Below are positions 19,181 to 38,948 of a DNA stretch of 64,000 nt, piece by piece (positions within the stretch are counted from its first letter, which is position 1; the number at the start of each line of letters is the position of its first letter). The notes under the pieces were generated by a model, which was given only the letters and a program-made list of their open reading frames with translations, made no database searches and was not told where the DNA came from. This DNA is from Eleginops maclovinus (lineage: Eukaryota > Chordata > Actinopteri > Perciformes > Eleginopidae). The position numbers and the translations under genes are program-made. The stretch is taken from positions 17,748,927 to 17,812,926 of the forward strand of contig NC_086366.1 of assembly GCF_036324505.1 (NCBI RefSeq), read 5' to 3'.

Positions 19181-22100
19181 TACTGCCATGAAAGGCTGAA
19201 GATGAAGAGACAGGCACAGCAGCAGTGGGTAAATCCCAAATAGCCTGTCACCAGCCGACAGCGCACTGGAGCGTGCAGAGCGCAGAACAGCAGACTGGCA
19301 GCCCGGGTTGAGCCAGGCTAGGGGGAGAGGGAGAAGGTTGTCTGCTGGGGCTGCAGGAGATGTTAAGGGGTGGCCAATTTTACTCTGGCATGGAGACAGG
19401 AGGTTAGAGGAAAATACATCAGGTGACGGAGACGTGGGGACAGGGCGGCTTGGGTCACGATTTCAAGCTTGGCTCATAAACATTTCCCTGTGATTGTGGC
19501 GCAGGGACTGAGGAAGGGGGGTGTGGGGTAGAAAGCTGACAGGGAGAGAACGAGAAGGAGCATGAAAGAGGCGAGAGGAGAGAGAGAAAGCAGTGAAAAT
19601 TGAGCTTAGAAATAATGCACGGGGCTTATGTCTCCACACTGGCATTTACAGAATCCAGGCCCAGAGAAACATCCCTCTTCCTCATCCCTTTAGTCGTGGA
19701 TGTTGATTGAGGGTGCTGGCAGCCTGATGAGCCATAATCAACTACCCATCACAACAGAAGCCATCGCACACAGTGACACTGCCAGCCACGCAGCGCCTCC
19801 TGCAGCCAAGTGACAAATCTGGGTTTGCGGAGCAGATTATATTTACACACGTCAATGTTCACTGTGTTTCTGTAGTTGGAGCCGACAGGAAATTTTTAAA
19901 AAGATGATCATTATTTGTGTTTTGTTATGGCCCTGTTTTACTAGACTGACGCAATCACAGTGCGATATTAGAAAACTGTCTCTTTATGGACAACTATGGT
20001 CATGCTACTATTTTTAATATGATGCCAAAATAGGAGCAACCTTTATTGTAGACTAATAATTGCTTCTCTATAACATGCCAGTTATTAATCTATTCAAGCC
20101 ATAACTGTGAATTTGTGTTTAAAAGGTGAATATTCTTTTTTCAAACTGTATCTGAATGTCTAAAAACAACAGCCTGACAACAAAATAAAGATGATTCCTT
20201 CATTTGGTGTTATCATTATAAATATCAGAAAGAATCTTACATGTACAAAATTAAAAAGATTCAACTGCAGTACAAAACACCATTCTGCTCTTTGTCTGCC
20301 TCAGATGTAATTTAAAATTCAGTTTGTTCTTGTGCGCTTTGTTTCTACATTAGCTGCACAATTCTCCATTTCCTGTCTGTAAGATGCTACCGTAAATGGC
20401 AGCACCCTGTCGAAACAAACTGAACTACAATAGCACTGATGCATAGAGTGTATTAATTGCTAACATGTTGATCTTGCACACAAGCCTTACAAGTCTCAGC
20501 CAGTTGCTCTTTAAGGACTTTTTTTAAAAGGCGCTCTCCCTCAACTGAGTCTTGCAAATCAATAAAGTTGGGAGACGAGGGACGGATTAAATATGCCACT
20601 GTCAAAATCAAAGCTGATATGCCAAATCTACAGTTTGTAATAAGTAGCAAGTCCTAAAAACCTGTTTTACTCTTCCCATAATGCATTAACCCACCACTGC
20701 CTCTTGAACACCCTAACGTCTTCTACAGTAAACATCCTCAGTTTGTAGTTTACCATCCTAAGCCAAGATGTCTCAATCATTATCAATGATTTGCTCAGAC
20801 TTGAATGAGTTCACTCTAAAGACACAGAAAGGTGTTTTCACAGTCCACATCCCTGTATGCTGATTGTGGTGGAAACTTCTGGAGCAATGGAGACGAAACT
20901 CAAATAGACATGGGAGAGCTGGAACTTTGATACACAGCGGATGCCCAACAAATTCTGAAGATCTCTACTGTAGTACGAGGTTATAACTAGTTCCGAATGG
21001 ACAATCAACATTCTTCAGTCGCCAGAATCAACAAGAACATACACGATATTGTTTAACTAAAACTATCACCTAGGGCAATAGAATATGCGTACAAGAGCAC
21101 CTGGAGCCAGATAAATAGGTGCCGTCATGTCCCTAAACAATAAACTATCTCAGGTCAGCTTGTGCTTGGTCCTAAAATGGGCAGCAACAATTTGCCCAAG
21201 CTGCCCCTCCTTAAGGGAGATAACAGCACCCCAAGGCCGTTAGCCTATGCTCTGGGAGAAGACACAGAGGAAGGAAACAATGATGAACTGTGTCAAAGGC
21301 TACCTACCTAAGCAAAAATATTCCCTAACAGTGATTGATGTAATATGGGTGGAGTTTTCCTCTAAGTCATGATATGTTCACATACTTTCAACTATTTTGT
21401 CCATCACAGGAACAACTACAGTGGCGTCACCTCTTAATATTATTTGCACAACAAGCTAAGTCAACAAACTCAATAAGTGTTACTATCCAAATAGCGCAAA
21501 ACTTAAGGGGGAATCCTTCTTTTCCATTACACTGTATCTTTAGAGACGTTTGATAGTCCATCTGCAATCATGCGTTAGGATCCATCCAAGGTAAAACAAG
21601 ATGTAACAGGATCAAACATATGTTGAATGAAATGTTTCCCCCACAGAGAAGTTTTTTTCTTTATTCGATCTCGTCCAGAGGGAACCTTCATGTTCACTTG
21701 TCAAGTTCTGTTCCACTGATTCTCCCCCTGATCCTGCACTGTCCTCATGTCGAGCCCAAAGCACACATACAGAGACCCTGGTCAACAAAGCCGTGGCTAC
21801 CAAAGCATGAAGTGAAAAAAGGAAAACAACCCCCCCTCCGTCGCTCTCCCGTATCTAACACTGTGAAACAGCACCTGATAAAGCTGATAAAGTGGTGACC
21901 AGCTACCAGCGAGTAGCTGCAACGCTGTGGAGAGGAAATGTAGACTTACTGAAGTAAATCCACACCACACTCCAACTGCAGCTGGCAAAACAAATTATAC
22001 AAATACTGTTGACATGAATTTACACAGTGGGTAAACAGTAGGGCAATGTGTGCCATGTACTGAGTAGCTTTAATTACCAGAGTAAACCTTCGAGCTATGC

Positions 22101-23320
22101 TATACATTTTTATATACTGTACAGGAAGCCTGCAATCCTGGTTATGAATCCAGAACTATTGTAATAGCTGCAAATACGCTGTACAGTTTTACTATACTAT
22201 CATACATATACATATTATATATTTTTAATGCATACGTCTCTTAAATTTCTTTTGATTTTTGTTTTCTCCAAAGATGTCCGACAGAAAATGTGTTCTAGCT
22301 ATGGTGACAGAACAACCAGAAGTATATTTATGATGATATTTTTCATTTCTTTTCATAAACATGCTTGTATACAAACTGACTCGTCTTTTTTCTCACCCGG
22401 AAATGAATAGTACTACATGCATTACATTTGAATTCAAGCAGCACTGCAGTCACTGGAAGAGACGGAGGGCTTTCACTGTGAAGCAGCTGCAGGCGTAAAG
22501 TACACACTTTCTACTGGCCACTGTGGAGTGGTTTGTTGTTTAAAATAAGATGTATAAACCCTCACTGCCACTGCATGGTTAAGCTTGACATAAGTACCTT
22601 TTGGTAGCAGCTCTTGGTCCTTTTGTCATCCAATGTGGATAATACGACTTATGTATCCTTTGTTAAGTGATATTGACAATTCTCTCTGACTCATCACTTG
22701 TTTGGAGCAGAGATATTACCCCAAAAAAGTAGCAAGCTCTAGGAACTTTCAACAATTTTGCACTATATATGAATGGATGTGTAATGGTTTGTGATAAGGT
22801 ATACCAGAAATATGTACAGTAGTGTTAAATAGTATTGAGCAAACATCTCAACAGAAATGGTTGCCAATGGAAAAATGAGAAACTTGTGAATTAATTATAA
22901 ATTAAGTATTTTAAAATGACAGTCTTATAAATAATTTGGGACACTTATTTATGAAGAGACAACGCAAATAACATGGAATAAGCAGATTTAGTGGCTCAGT
23001 AGCTCATTTTCAAAAGAAGAACTTAAGGTTTGGGTCTGTACCATGAACTTATGTACTTGTGTACAGGTATACTGACTTGCTTTGCATGCCTGTCAATGAA
23101 AGTGAGTCAATTCAAGTTAAGGCTGACTTTGTAACGTACATAAACTCCCTATTCAGTGTCAGTTCTTTGAACAAACTGATTCTACCCATGCACTTGAGCA
23201 TAATCAAATAAACAACTGATTTGTACATTGTTCTACTGCAACGGAGGAGGGGGGGACCAATCTAATCAATGGGTCACTGTATAACCAGGGGCTAGAGTGG
23301 ACCCACTGATATCGAGTGAT

Positions 23321-23340
23321 GGGAGGGGGGCGGGGGGGGG
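23321..23340 (+). repeat. G-run with quadruplex potential
   Basis: Twenty bases consist of G apart from one A and one C (GGGAGGGGGGCGGGG and on). It is preceded at 23243-23255 by another G-rich stretch. Four or more G-triplets are available for a quadruplex; the function is unknown. Confidence 0.65.
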
Positions 23341-24585
23341 TTCATAGCAGTGAGCCTAATTAACCCACAGATAGCTCTTATCCAACGCAGTGGGAAGTCA
23401 TGGGAAGTTACCATAGTGATGTCCTGGCAGGGCCTTGATTATTTTCCAGCAGATTGCTCTCTCTCAGCACAACAGCAGAGCATTTACAGAGTTTAGAGTG
23501 TGAGGAGCGACTGGTGACGCATCTGGATCCCAACCTTTAAATGCAAGGGGACAAGAATAATGGAGTGGATTAGCATATCTATGTAAGGACCTAAGAAGTG
23601 TGCATTCTAATTACTTTAACAGCCAATACTGCCAAACCCCCTACGACTGTTGCCGAACCAAGGGGGACGGTGTCATCCTGACAGCAGAAGACAGAAAAGG
23701 GAGTTGGTCAATGATGTCAGCTGCCAGGTTTAGTTTCATAGTGAGAACATCATGACAATTACCTCAGAGAGCAGCAGGAACCTGAACTCAGGCCCAGACA
23801 CAAAACCCAATGACGCCAGTGCTACCCTTTACAAACATAGCTCCTATAGTGAGCTTAGAGTGGAGCAGGACAGCAGTAATGGTTTGCGAATGCATCAATC
23901 TCACAATCTCAGCAACGAGCTTTGCAACAAGGACAAGTGGTGTCACAGGTTGACTGACAGAAGCGTTCTGAAGGACAGACGGATGGATGTGTTGTCAGCG
24001 GGATCAAGGATAAATTATGCAGTGTGTGTCCTTCAATAATTACCTGTGTAGATGGGCACATGATGATCAGCCATCTGAAAGCTGATGAACAGATTAGATG
24101 TATTGTATTGCCTGAGATAGAACACTTGTTGTTGACACAAGAGAGGAGACATCTCTTTTTTAAAACCCACAAGACAATACAAATTCTGAAGGGCGGTGAA
24201 TGTGCAGTGTCGAGCAGAACTTCTCAATAAAGAAAAGAAATAACTTGTTCTCATGCGGTGACACTGCTCATTACTGGCCGATCCAGACATCTATAATGGG
24301 TACACACTTAGTCGGGCACTTTACAGGAAAAAACTGCCAAAATAATTAAAATATGCCACTCATCATCTCTATATAAACAGCATTACAGATAAATACATGG
24401 ACTTTATGTAAGAACGGAGCGATGACTGGAATTATAAAATACATATGTTTTATATCCGTACACATTATATCCCATAGGAAAAAAAGAGATAAGTTCTATT
24501 GAATTAATCAAAAATATATGTATAACAATATTTTTACAGTATTACATGGTGAAAATGTTTAACCTGCATAACATAAAAATCAACA

Positions 24586-24802
24586 TAGAGCTTCGGAAAA
24601 AATTAAGAGACCATTCTAAATGTTTTAAAATCTCTATCTCTACATGTATGGCAGCCATTCCAGTGTTTGTTGAATTCCAACACAAAGAAAAAGTGTCAGT
24701 AGTTTATAGAATACAATAAAAAATACACATAGTTAAACTGTTTGACATACCTAAGAATAATAAAACAAGAGAAAATGATAATGCTGGTCTCTTATACGGC
24801 TG
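24586..24802. repeat. Short Tc1-type MITE, copy A
   Basis: A non-autonomous repeat of about 215 bp. It starts TAGAGCTTCGG followed by AAAAAATTAAGAGACCATT and ends with TGGTCTCTTATAC, an imperfect inverted copy of the start. The interior aligns over nearly its full length with the copy at 40.93 kb in the same orientation; shared stretches include ATCTCTACATGTATG, GAGAAAATGATAATGCT and ACATACCTA. A start close to CAGCTCTGGAAAAAATTAAGAGACCA is typical of a fish Tc1 family, as I recall it. No coding capacity. Confidence 0.75.
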
Positions 24803-27800
24803 TATATCTGCTAACTGCACTCACTGGCCTTTCTCCCTACAGATTATCAGGATGTGTATTATTCATTTTTCAAAGAAAACCTCTTTCAAATATCAGCTTC
24901 TGATAAACTGTTAATTTCATCTTTGATTGTTTTTGCTTTTATTGAACTCAATCCCGACAACACCGTTTGCTGTATCCTAAAACAGCATATGTTAGCATGC
25001 TCTCGCTAACATACATGTTGGTCAAACCGACACAAATATGCAGGTTACCGAAGATGTCACACACACTGCTCGGTACAAGCTGTGCCTTCAGCTTTCCCAA
25101 CATTGTTGACAGCCTCTGTGCTTGAATACTCGACTGAGCTTTCAAAGGGCTTTCTACATTATTGAATACCTTGGATTTTAGATGAACCGCTAGAGCATTC
25201 CTCATGGTTCTATCTTCCCCTGGTTATCTAACCACTTCCTCTACACAGTTCAGGTCCTAAATTATCCATCAGCCATGAGCTCACTTCTTGTATTAGACCA
25301 TGTAGCTGCTCTACTGCATCTCTAGAATCTCTATAGTTGTGCATACGAGAAGCTCAACGCCTGGTTACGTTAAACAGTGCATGTCACATGTACAAGCATG
25401 CAGAGGCAGAACATTATTTGCATCCTTGTGTGCATGTGTGGCCACGTACACCAGTTTGTGTGTGTCCATATGTTGTAATGGAAAGCTAAATTGAAATAAA
25501 TGATGCCTATGGCGCTGCCCCACCCTGTCCACGTATTTAACGCTGAAAGAACCCAGTAACTGGGTCAGCAACATAAACATGCTTAAACACAAGCTGGATC
25601 CTCCATGTTGCTTCCAAAGACAAGATGAAGAGTGACACCAGAGATACAACTCTGAAATATGGATGCATTGGGACACAGTCCGTAATCCCACTACCCAGAA
25701 ATGGTATAAGAGTGAGTGTGTGTTTGTGGGTGTGTTGGGGGGTTGGGGTATGTGTGGGGTTTTTTTATAGCTAAAGCAGAAATGATGGACAAGGGAGAAA
25801 GTTCAAGAGTAGAGGAATGAGAAAGGGGATCAGGTGACTCGAAGATAAAAGCATGGCACTCTAAAGAGAATGTATAATTCAGCTTCTTTTTTTCCCCATG
25901 TCCTTAAATTAATATTTGTTAAATGTGCACAGACTTAAATAGAACAGCCCCAGACTAACCTGTTTCCTCAACATGTTTAAAGTACTTGTATTGTAATGCC
26001 AGTTTGAGCATTTTACTAATGATTTTTTAATTTTTTATATGCCTGTACTGTATGTATTTATTTCAGCAATATTTAACAGCGGAAAAGGAATAGAAATGAT
26101 TGGGGTATGTGCAGTGAGAGAATAATAAACAGATATTTAAGAGGTCTACAGTGACACAAATCAAGTGACACTTGTCTTGTTTGTATTTCTGTTTCCTTTA
26201 ACAGCCATATATGAGTGGGAAAACAGCTCAGACTATCCCTACAGACCAATGTCATTTTCCTTGACCGACACACATATGCATTTGCCACTCTTAACTGCAT
26301 ATTGCTTCAGTAATTATGTCAATTATTGTCATAACTATTTAAATCAAGTTGGTTAGATAATAAGTGAGTGGTAAGTGAACGTATATGTTGTACAGTTCAG
26401 GGAAAGTGGCAAACAGTGATTAAATTAATCTATGTGTCAGAGCAACCCTTCGCTGTTGCACATACACTGGTTCTGCTTTATTTTGCTTTATTAATTTTAA
26501 ATGTTTTGTGTCCACAATTGCACAAATTTAACACTGCATGACCTTGCTTCCCAAGTGTGAAGCAGAGTGTATAATTGTTTTCAAATATGCAAAGAACACA
26601 CCCACACACAGAAACAGATTTCTTGCTTTACAGTTATATAAAGAATTAATTTACTACATCAACACTCGTGTATGTATGTATGTACCATGGATATTAGTAT
26701 TCCATTGTCGCTTTATATAATTACATCATGTGGTTTACATAAAACAAACAGGAGTTTAATATTTAATAAATGTGTACAGTCATAAAATAAAAACAGACAA
26801 TTTAATTATATGCCAGTGCATTTTGATGAAAAGTGCTGGAGTCCATGCATCTAATCTCACATTTAACAAAAAAATCAATACTTGTATTAATCAAGTTCCA
26901 GGGAGTCATTACTACACAGTGTGAAAAACAAATGATGAAAAAATACAGAAGCTAGCCTGCTGCTGGCAGGCTGTGGAATGGGAAGAACAGCCAACAGTGT
27001 GACGTTAAAAATCAAGGCTTTAAATTGGCAAAGGGTGAGAGTAAACGGGGCCAACTTGTGTGTAATGGACTTCTTTAACTGTCTCTCTTAAGCAAATGTC
27101 ATTTGTTAGGTCTCCTTCAGAGCAGAACACAAACAGCACGTCAGTCTGATCGGTGGGACTCAATCTTGAGAGAGCAGCAGGTGAAACAACCGTCAAAAGT
27201 CCTCAGGAATATGTAAGATGGGGAAACTCCACAGAGCCTACAGCATATTTTAATATCCTGCACGGTTATTGCAGAGCTTAAATTTGCTTTTTAGCCTCTA
27301 AACAGTGTGAGTAAACTCGTTAACACCACTTTCCTGCAAATCCATTGTAATCATCCTCCCACCTCTGTGAGAATGCTGAGGTAGGAGAGGAAAAAACACC
27401 ACTATCTTCAGATATCTTTCCCTAAATAGCGTGAGAAGTATAAAATGTCAGATTAGCTTAAATTCTCAGCAACCAGCCTTCAAAGGGAGAAATACATGCC
27501 TGAGAAATGCAGTTTTAGCAAGGATTTTATTAATAATTGTCCATGCACATTCCACCCCAGTATTTCAGATTTACATTTTTATGAGCTGTAAACTAATCTG
27601 GAAAAGCATATGTCAAAGTTTCCAAACAGGAGATGGAGGCCGGTGCACATTTCCAATAATGTGTAATATCAATGCAGACAGGGCATTTACCTTGACTGTG
27701 AGCAGGAAGCTGGGATGTATATTTTGTTTATAATATCCAACAAGCCTTCTCAACCTAACACAAACACCGGGCTGTACAACACAGCATCATAAATGATGGC

Positions 27801-29227
27801 AAATCCTCTTTTTCTGATGTGAAGAACAACAATTTATTTTCAAAAGAAAACCTAATAATTGTGCATACTGCAGGTGGCACAGACATGCATGGAAGTAGTC
27901 TTCACATTATAAAGAATGTGTCTATTTCAGCAGGCTCTACATTTACAGTAGAAGGTTACATTTTGGCTTTCGGTAAAGAAATAAGACAACTTCTCTCGAC
28001 CACTTATCCAAACCACTTCTGTTGCAGGGCAAAGGGAATGTTCAAAAGGTGCTTTCCAATTAGCCATTCATTCGTCACACAACCTCGCACTTTAATTAAA
28101 TGTAGCACATCAAATGGAGATGTGAAATATGGGGTTATTAACATGATGACCGATAATGGGTGTTGCCAAGCAGGGGGCTTCATACCCAGTATAAGCCTGC
28201 ACCCTCTAAAGACCGGTGGCATCACAGCTTAGCATTAATCCCTCTGTCCATCAAAAAGACACATTTTCCTAATTGCATTTTAACGTATATGAAATTAGCA
28301 CCTACGCAAGTCAAATTATGGTTGCATGATGTGGATAATAGAGATCGGGAAGGGAGGTTTCTGCAGTGATAGGCTGGTTGAGCTCATTAATTATTGTGTT
28401 TCTGGGGACGGCACCGGGGAGAGAAGAAAGCTCTGCAGAAGGGATGCGAGGGTAGCGCCTCTCAAGGGGCCGATCTGGGGGCATTAGCCCTCTCCTCCAA
28501 GGATTATCCATGCAGTGTTCAAGGCACTGTCAAAGGAAAAGTACGCTGAAGAGGATTTTGGATCGTCTCCATAGACGAAGTGGGTGTCATGAGAAAGGCC
28601 ACTCAACCTGCTTTGCGTTATAGGAGTGGTCAAAATGAAAAAGAATATACAGTAGGTTTTTATATAAAACTCTCCGCAGTATCATTCTGAGCCGTCTCTT
28701 GGATAATTACACTTTTTTAATGAATGATGATGACCCATTTGATAGTAACAGATTGCGATTAGGGTTTTTACATAATTTTGGATTATAATTTAAAGAGGAT
28801 TTACCATAAAGAGCCTTTAATAGTCACTAAAAGGCATTAAATAATAGAATAAATCACTTTTTTTCATCCAAGACAGGCTCTAGATTATTGATCTTTTCAT
28901 TGTTTAGTTCATATAGTACAGAAATGTCACAGGGCTTTTATATAACCGTAATGTTTTGAATATCATTCAGATTGACCTAGTTCAATTACTAATTTTCCGA
29001 ACAACATATTTTTCAATGACAGATGGCAGAATTCCCAAAGCAATAGATCATCCGGCAAACCAAAACCCGTCAGTGAATGGGAAACATAAGAGCATTTATT
29101 AGTTTCAGAGAATCTGTCAGGCTGCTGTTACATTTCCAAAAACAAAATCAAGGAATTGCCAAAGTTTGACTGCAATATGAATATTAATACCATCATTCTC
29201 CTTATCTGCTGTCGAAACATTGATCCT
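24803..29227. other. Unique non-coding DNA, candidate regulatory block at 27.8-28.6 kb
   Basis: No gene is recognised. The segment 27790-28560 is the most even in composition and keeps a long open frame (27819-28232, 137 codons, no ATG start), but the translation resembles no family; a conserved non-coding element is more likely than an exon. A quadruplex motif is at 25728-25759. A short (GTAT)4 run is at about 26668-26683. The remaining sequence is AT-rich spacer. Confidence 0.5.
25728..25759 (+). repeat. G-quadruplex motif in a GT-rich stretch
   Basis: Four G-runs (3, 6, 4 and 4 bases) are separated by TGTGTT, TT and TATGTGT, so loops are 6, 2 and 7 bases, within the usual 1-7 limit. It lies in a GT-rich stretch (25711-25768) that probably began as a GT repeat. 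Confidence 0.65.
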
Positions 29228-29395
29228 TGCTTTCTTCACATCCAGAATCAACAACCGTAACAGCACATCAATCAAACTCCTAAAACATCTCCAATACATC
29301 CAAAACTCTGCTGCTCATTTGCTCAAAACTGTCTTTGAGTAGCTTGAGAAGCATTCTATAAATTACATGTGTCACTATTGTTCTTATCATTATTA
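29228..29395 (+). mobile_element. L2-like LINE fragment with internal deletion
   Basis: Within 29257-29330 one frame reads KLLKHLQYIQNSAAHLL, the fish L2-type reverse-transcriptase motif usually seen as LQLIQNAAARLL. Only a few bases later comes a 3' tail, TGTCTTTGAGTAGCTTGAGA, followed by CTATAAATTA and ATTATTATT, which closely resembles the tail of the 38.5 kb copy. In an intact element several hundred bases separate the two parts, so the interior has been deleted. It is a dead 5'-truncated retrocopy. Confidence 0.6.
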
Positions 29396-31081
29396 TTACT
29401 ACATTGTTTTTATTGTTTATTTCTGTGTTCAAGACTATTTAACATGTTTATGTAAGTTTGATCTCTTTATTCGTCATGATCTATTTCATTAAATGATGAC
29501 TAATGCTGCCAAGATAAGCCTATTAAAGGAAATAGAACATATAGACATCTAGATTAGATTTGTTTTACACACAGCAACGGAAACATCACAGTTCTGTCAC
29601 ACGCCTCGCAACTGTCGTTTCCCTCATCCCCATGGCAACGGCTCGTCTCCTTATCCTAATCAAGACAAGTTAACCTTGATATGAAACAGTGCCCAAGGGA
29701 CCACTCACACTTTTGTGCCAGCTTCTTAAGACAGACACCATTTCTAATAATAGCCATAAAAGACATCACTGTCTGAATATTATGGGAGTCTGAAGATAAA
29801 TGATGAGCTTAGCAAGACAAGTTAAATATGACGTGGGGAGCAAGTTAAGAGTATAGACAGACACAGAGCATGCAAATGGGGACAAAACATACTAGAGTTT
29901 CATCAAATAATAGTGAAATATATCATGATTTCCACTGCTAATGTTTTGTGGGGATGTGTATCAAAGGTTAAACGGCCAGCCATAATCCTGGAAGCTCTCT
30001 GCCCTGATCGAGAAACACTGAGATATATTTTGACCTTAATTCACAACACATAATTACACCCCATATTTTCTTCTTTGCCATTTGTCTAGCCAATTTAACT
30101 TTGCAGAACCCATAAGTCTTCCATTTCGATGTTGTAAATAAGCAATTACAAGAAACTCTGCCACTGCCCTTGTACTGAGCTCATCGTATTCTTAATGATC
30201 ACAAATGCAAAACAAGACATCTCCCCCGCACTTAACCCGATACATCAAAGTTAAGCTCATGAACCATAAAAGGTGTCAGACGGTGCTTTTGTTATACAAC
30301 CCTCATTTGCTATTCCTCTGATAGAAGCCTGCTTTGACACTATCCATTATTATTAGTTAGGTGTGCGGGTATCAAGTGATGATGAAGTGCATGGTGTGTA
30401 ATGAGGAGAACACGGCTGTGTGGATGATCCGTGTTCAAAGAGTCTGGAAGATTTTAAAGGAGACATTACCCTCATGCAGCTTCATGCAACAGTAGTTTGG
30501 AAAATATTCATTAAAAAAAACATGGCTGACTCTTGACTGCCCAGGGACACTGAATGGTGTTATATGGAAGTCCTTTGTTTTGGGTCGCTGAACACATTTA
30601 AAAACTAGCCCAGGAAAAAGCTTGGCCTGGATGGCCGCAGCTTGAGATGACCTCTCTTGTTTTTTTTATGGAGCCCCCAGGCTGCAGGCCAGATAATTAT
30701 GAAGGACCCAAGGAACGTGTGGCTGCTGGCCTTCAATGGCCTCCAGTGCCCTGCTTTTGCCAATAAACTGAGCCGGGATGGAACAGTTTATGGGACAAAG
30801 CATAGAAACATACAGTATCAAATAAATGAAAGACGATGGCCACAGGATGAGGATGGACAGCCTGCATAAATCAGCCTGAAGCAAACTGTTGCATTTTAGA
30901 CAGTGACAGGAAACTATAATTTGGCAGCAAATAATTGATTATTTTCATTATTCATCCAATTCTGCATCTCTTCAATTGTACTGCTTGTGTTTCTATGCTG
31001 ATTGAGAGCTTTGATAGTTAAGACCACATTTATAAAAGTTGGAGGAATTCTCAATAATCATCTTCTTTTCATAAAGACACA
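29396..31081. other. Unique non-coding DNA
   Basis: No gene is seen. CCCCATGGCAACGG at 29629-29642 contains a good half X-box. The block at about 30520-30790 has balanced composition and may be conserved; a 70-codon frame in it (30657-30869) resembles no family. Confidence 0.5.
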
Positions 31082-31500
31082 TCAATTTTATTTAGACGTT
31101 TATTGATCAGGGACAAATGCATTAAACATCATTTCATATGATATACAAAACAGGTGTCATGCATACAAGTTTCTAGCCGAAGCTAATTTGCAACCCATGT
31201 CCCTGGTTAGGCTTTTGCTATTAAAACAGAGTTCATGAGCAAAGTTAAAAACAGTATAGAAACATTAATAAACAAAACGTAGACAGAGACAGAATCGATA
31301 CATAAATAACAATCAAAAACACAAAACATAAAGGGCAGGACTCTAAACGAGTACAGTAGTATATAAAAGTCAATGTTCACAGGTTTGTTTCAGTTTCAGC
31401 CATTGTTTTACTTCGGTGTTAAAAGCCTTGAGCTCTGTCAATGTTTTTATTGCAGGTGGTAATGTATTCCATAGGTTGGTAAAGACATTTCTGTTTTAAA
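31082..31500 (-). mobile_element. 3' end of a LINE, minus strand (non-L2 clade)
   Basis: Read on the minus strand, 31495-31370 translates to a reverse-transcriptase C-terminus with VFTNLWNTLPPAIKTL, then FNTEVKQWLK and a terminal KQTCEH before a TGA at 31372-31370. The LWN-LPP-IK-L motif followed by a WLK--Q-C-H ending is typical of the jockey/CR1/Rex-like group and differs from the L2-type endings nearby. A premature TAA lies just upstream at 31498-31496, after GQSI. The 3' untranslated part runs to 31082 and ends GATCAATAAACGTCTAAATA. Weaker similarity may continue to about 31830. It is a dead copy. Confidence 0.7.
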
Positions 31501-33899
<2,399 letters not shown>

Positions 33900-33944
<45 letters not shown>

Positions 33945-34010
33945 ATTTTATTTGTAAAGCACCGTTCATTGCTAGAGCAATCCCAAAGTGCTACAAAGGG
34001 AATAAAATAC
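33900..34010 (-). mobile_element. L2-like LINE 3' tail with (ATT)n, minus strand
   Basis: The plus strand shows a (TAA)14 array (33901-33942) followed by ACATTTTATTTGTAAAGCAC and then a short unique part up to about 34010. On the minus strand this reads as CACTTTGGGATTGCTCTAGC, then GTGCTTTACAAATAAAATGT and an (ATT)n tail, the usual 3' end of fish L2/Maui-type LINEs. The trinucleotide array is therefore the retroposon tail. Nothing of the coding region remains. Confidence 0.7.
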
Positions 34011-38484
<4,474 letters not shown>

Positions 38485-38948
38485 CAAAGATATGTCTCCT
38501 CACCTACACCCGCTCCCATGACCACAACACCCCTGTCCTCCATAACCTCCACTGGCTCCCCATCCCGCAACGCATCCACTTCAAGATCCTTCTCCTCACC
38601 TATAAAGCCCTCCATCCTCAGGCCCCCTCCTACCTCACAAACCTGCTCCTTCCTGCAGCCGCCACTCCTCAGACGCAAACCTCCTCACCTCCTCACAGGA
38701 CCAAGCTCCGTACCTGGGGGGACAGAGCCTTCTCTGTCGCTGCCACCTCTCTCCGGAACTCACTCCCCAAAAGCATCCGTGCTGCCTCGACCTCACCATG
38801 TTTAAATCTCAAATTAAAACTCACCTTTTCAAACTGCTGTTTTAAATATATGAAGTGTGTTGTTTGAATAAGGTTTTGATGAATTGTACATCTGTAAAGT
38901 GTCTTTGAGTTTTGAGAAAAGTGCTCTATGAATAAAATGGATTATTAG
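38485..38948 (+). mobile_element. L2-like LINE, 3' end with RT C-terminus
   Basis: From 38517 to 38865 one frame stays open and reads HDHNTPVLHNLHWLPIPQRI, FKILLLTYKALHP, SYLTNLLLPAA, WGDRAFSVAATSLRNSLPKS and LKLKLTFSNCC, with a TGA at 38865-38867. This is the C-terminal end of the L2-type reverse transcriptase ORF, whose intact form copies its own RNA at a nicked genomic target. After the stop, about 80 bases carry the tail TGTCTTTGAGTTTTGAGAAA, CTATGAATAAAATGG and a short ATTATTA end. The 5' boundary near 38485 is a truncation, as is usual for LINE copies. The frame is intact over 115 codons, so the copy is relatively young. The Pro/Ser-rich frame in the other register is a shadow. Confidence 0.85.

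Larger units (their letters stand above)
17866..24585. other. Unique non-coding DNA with G-rich tracts
   Basis: About 6.7 kb without a recognisable gene. It contains a purine-rich tract at 19040-19180 and a G-rich block at 23320-23341, listed separately. The block at about 23370-23560, following the G-rich run, has balanced composition and might be a conserved element. Between 19.9 and 23.2 kb I see only AT-rich unique sequence. Frames of 60-95 codons resemble no family. Confidence 0.5.

Noticed and set aside
20715..20755. miR-30-like seed (GTAAACATCCTC) with a partial inverted repeat
   Set aside because: The mature sequence does not match beyond the seed and no full precursor hairpin can be drawn.
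27819..28232. 137-codon frame as a gene
   Set aside because: Starts at GTG, lacks an ATG start, and has no resemblance to a family; kept only as a candidate conserved block.
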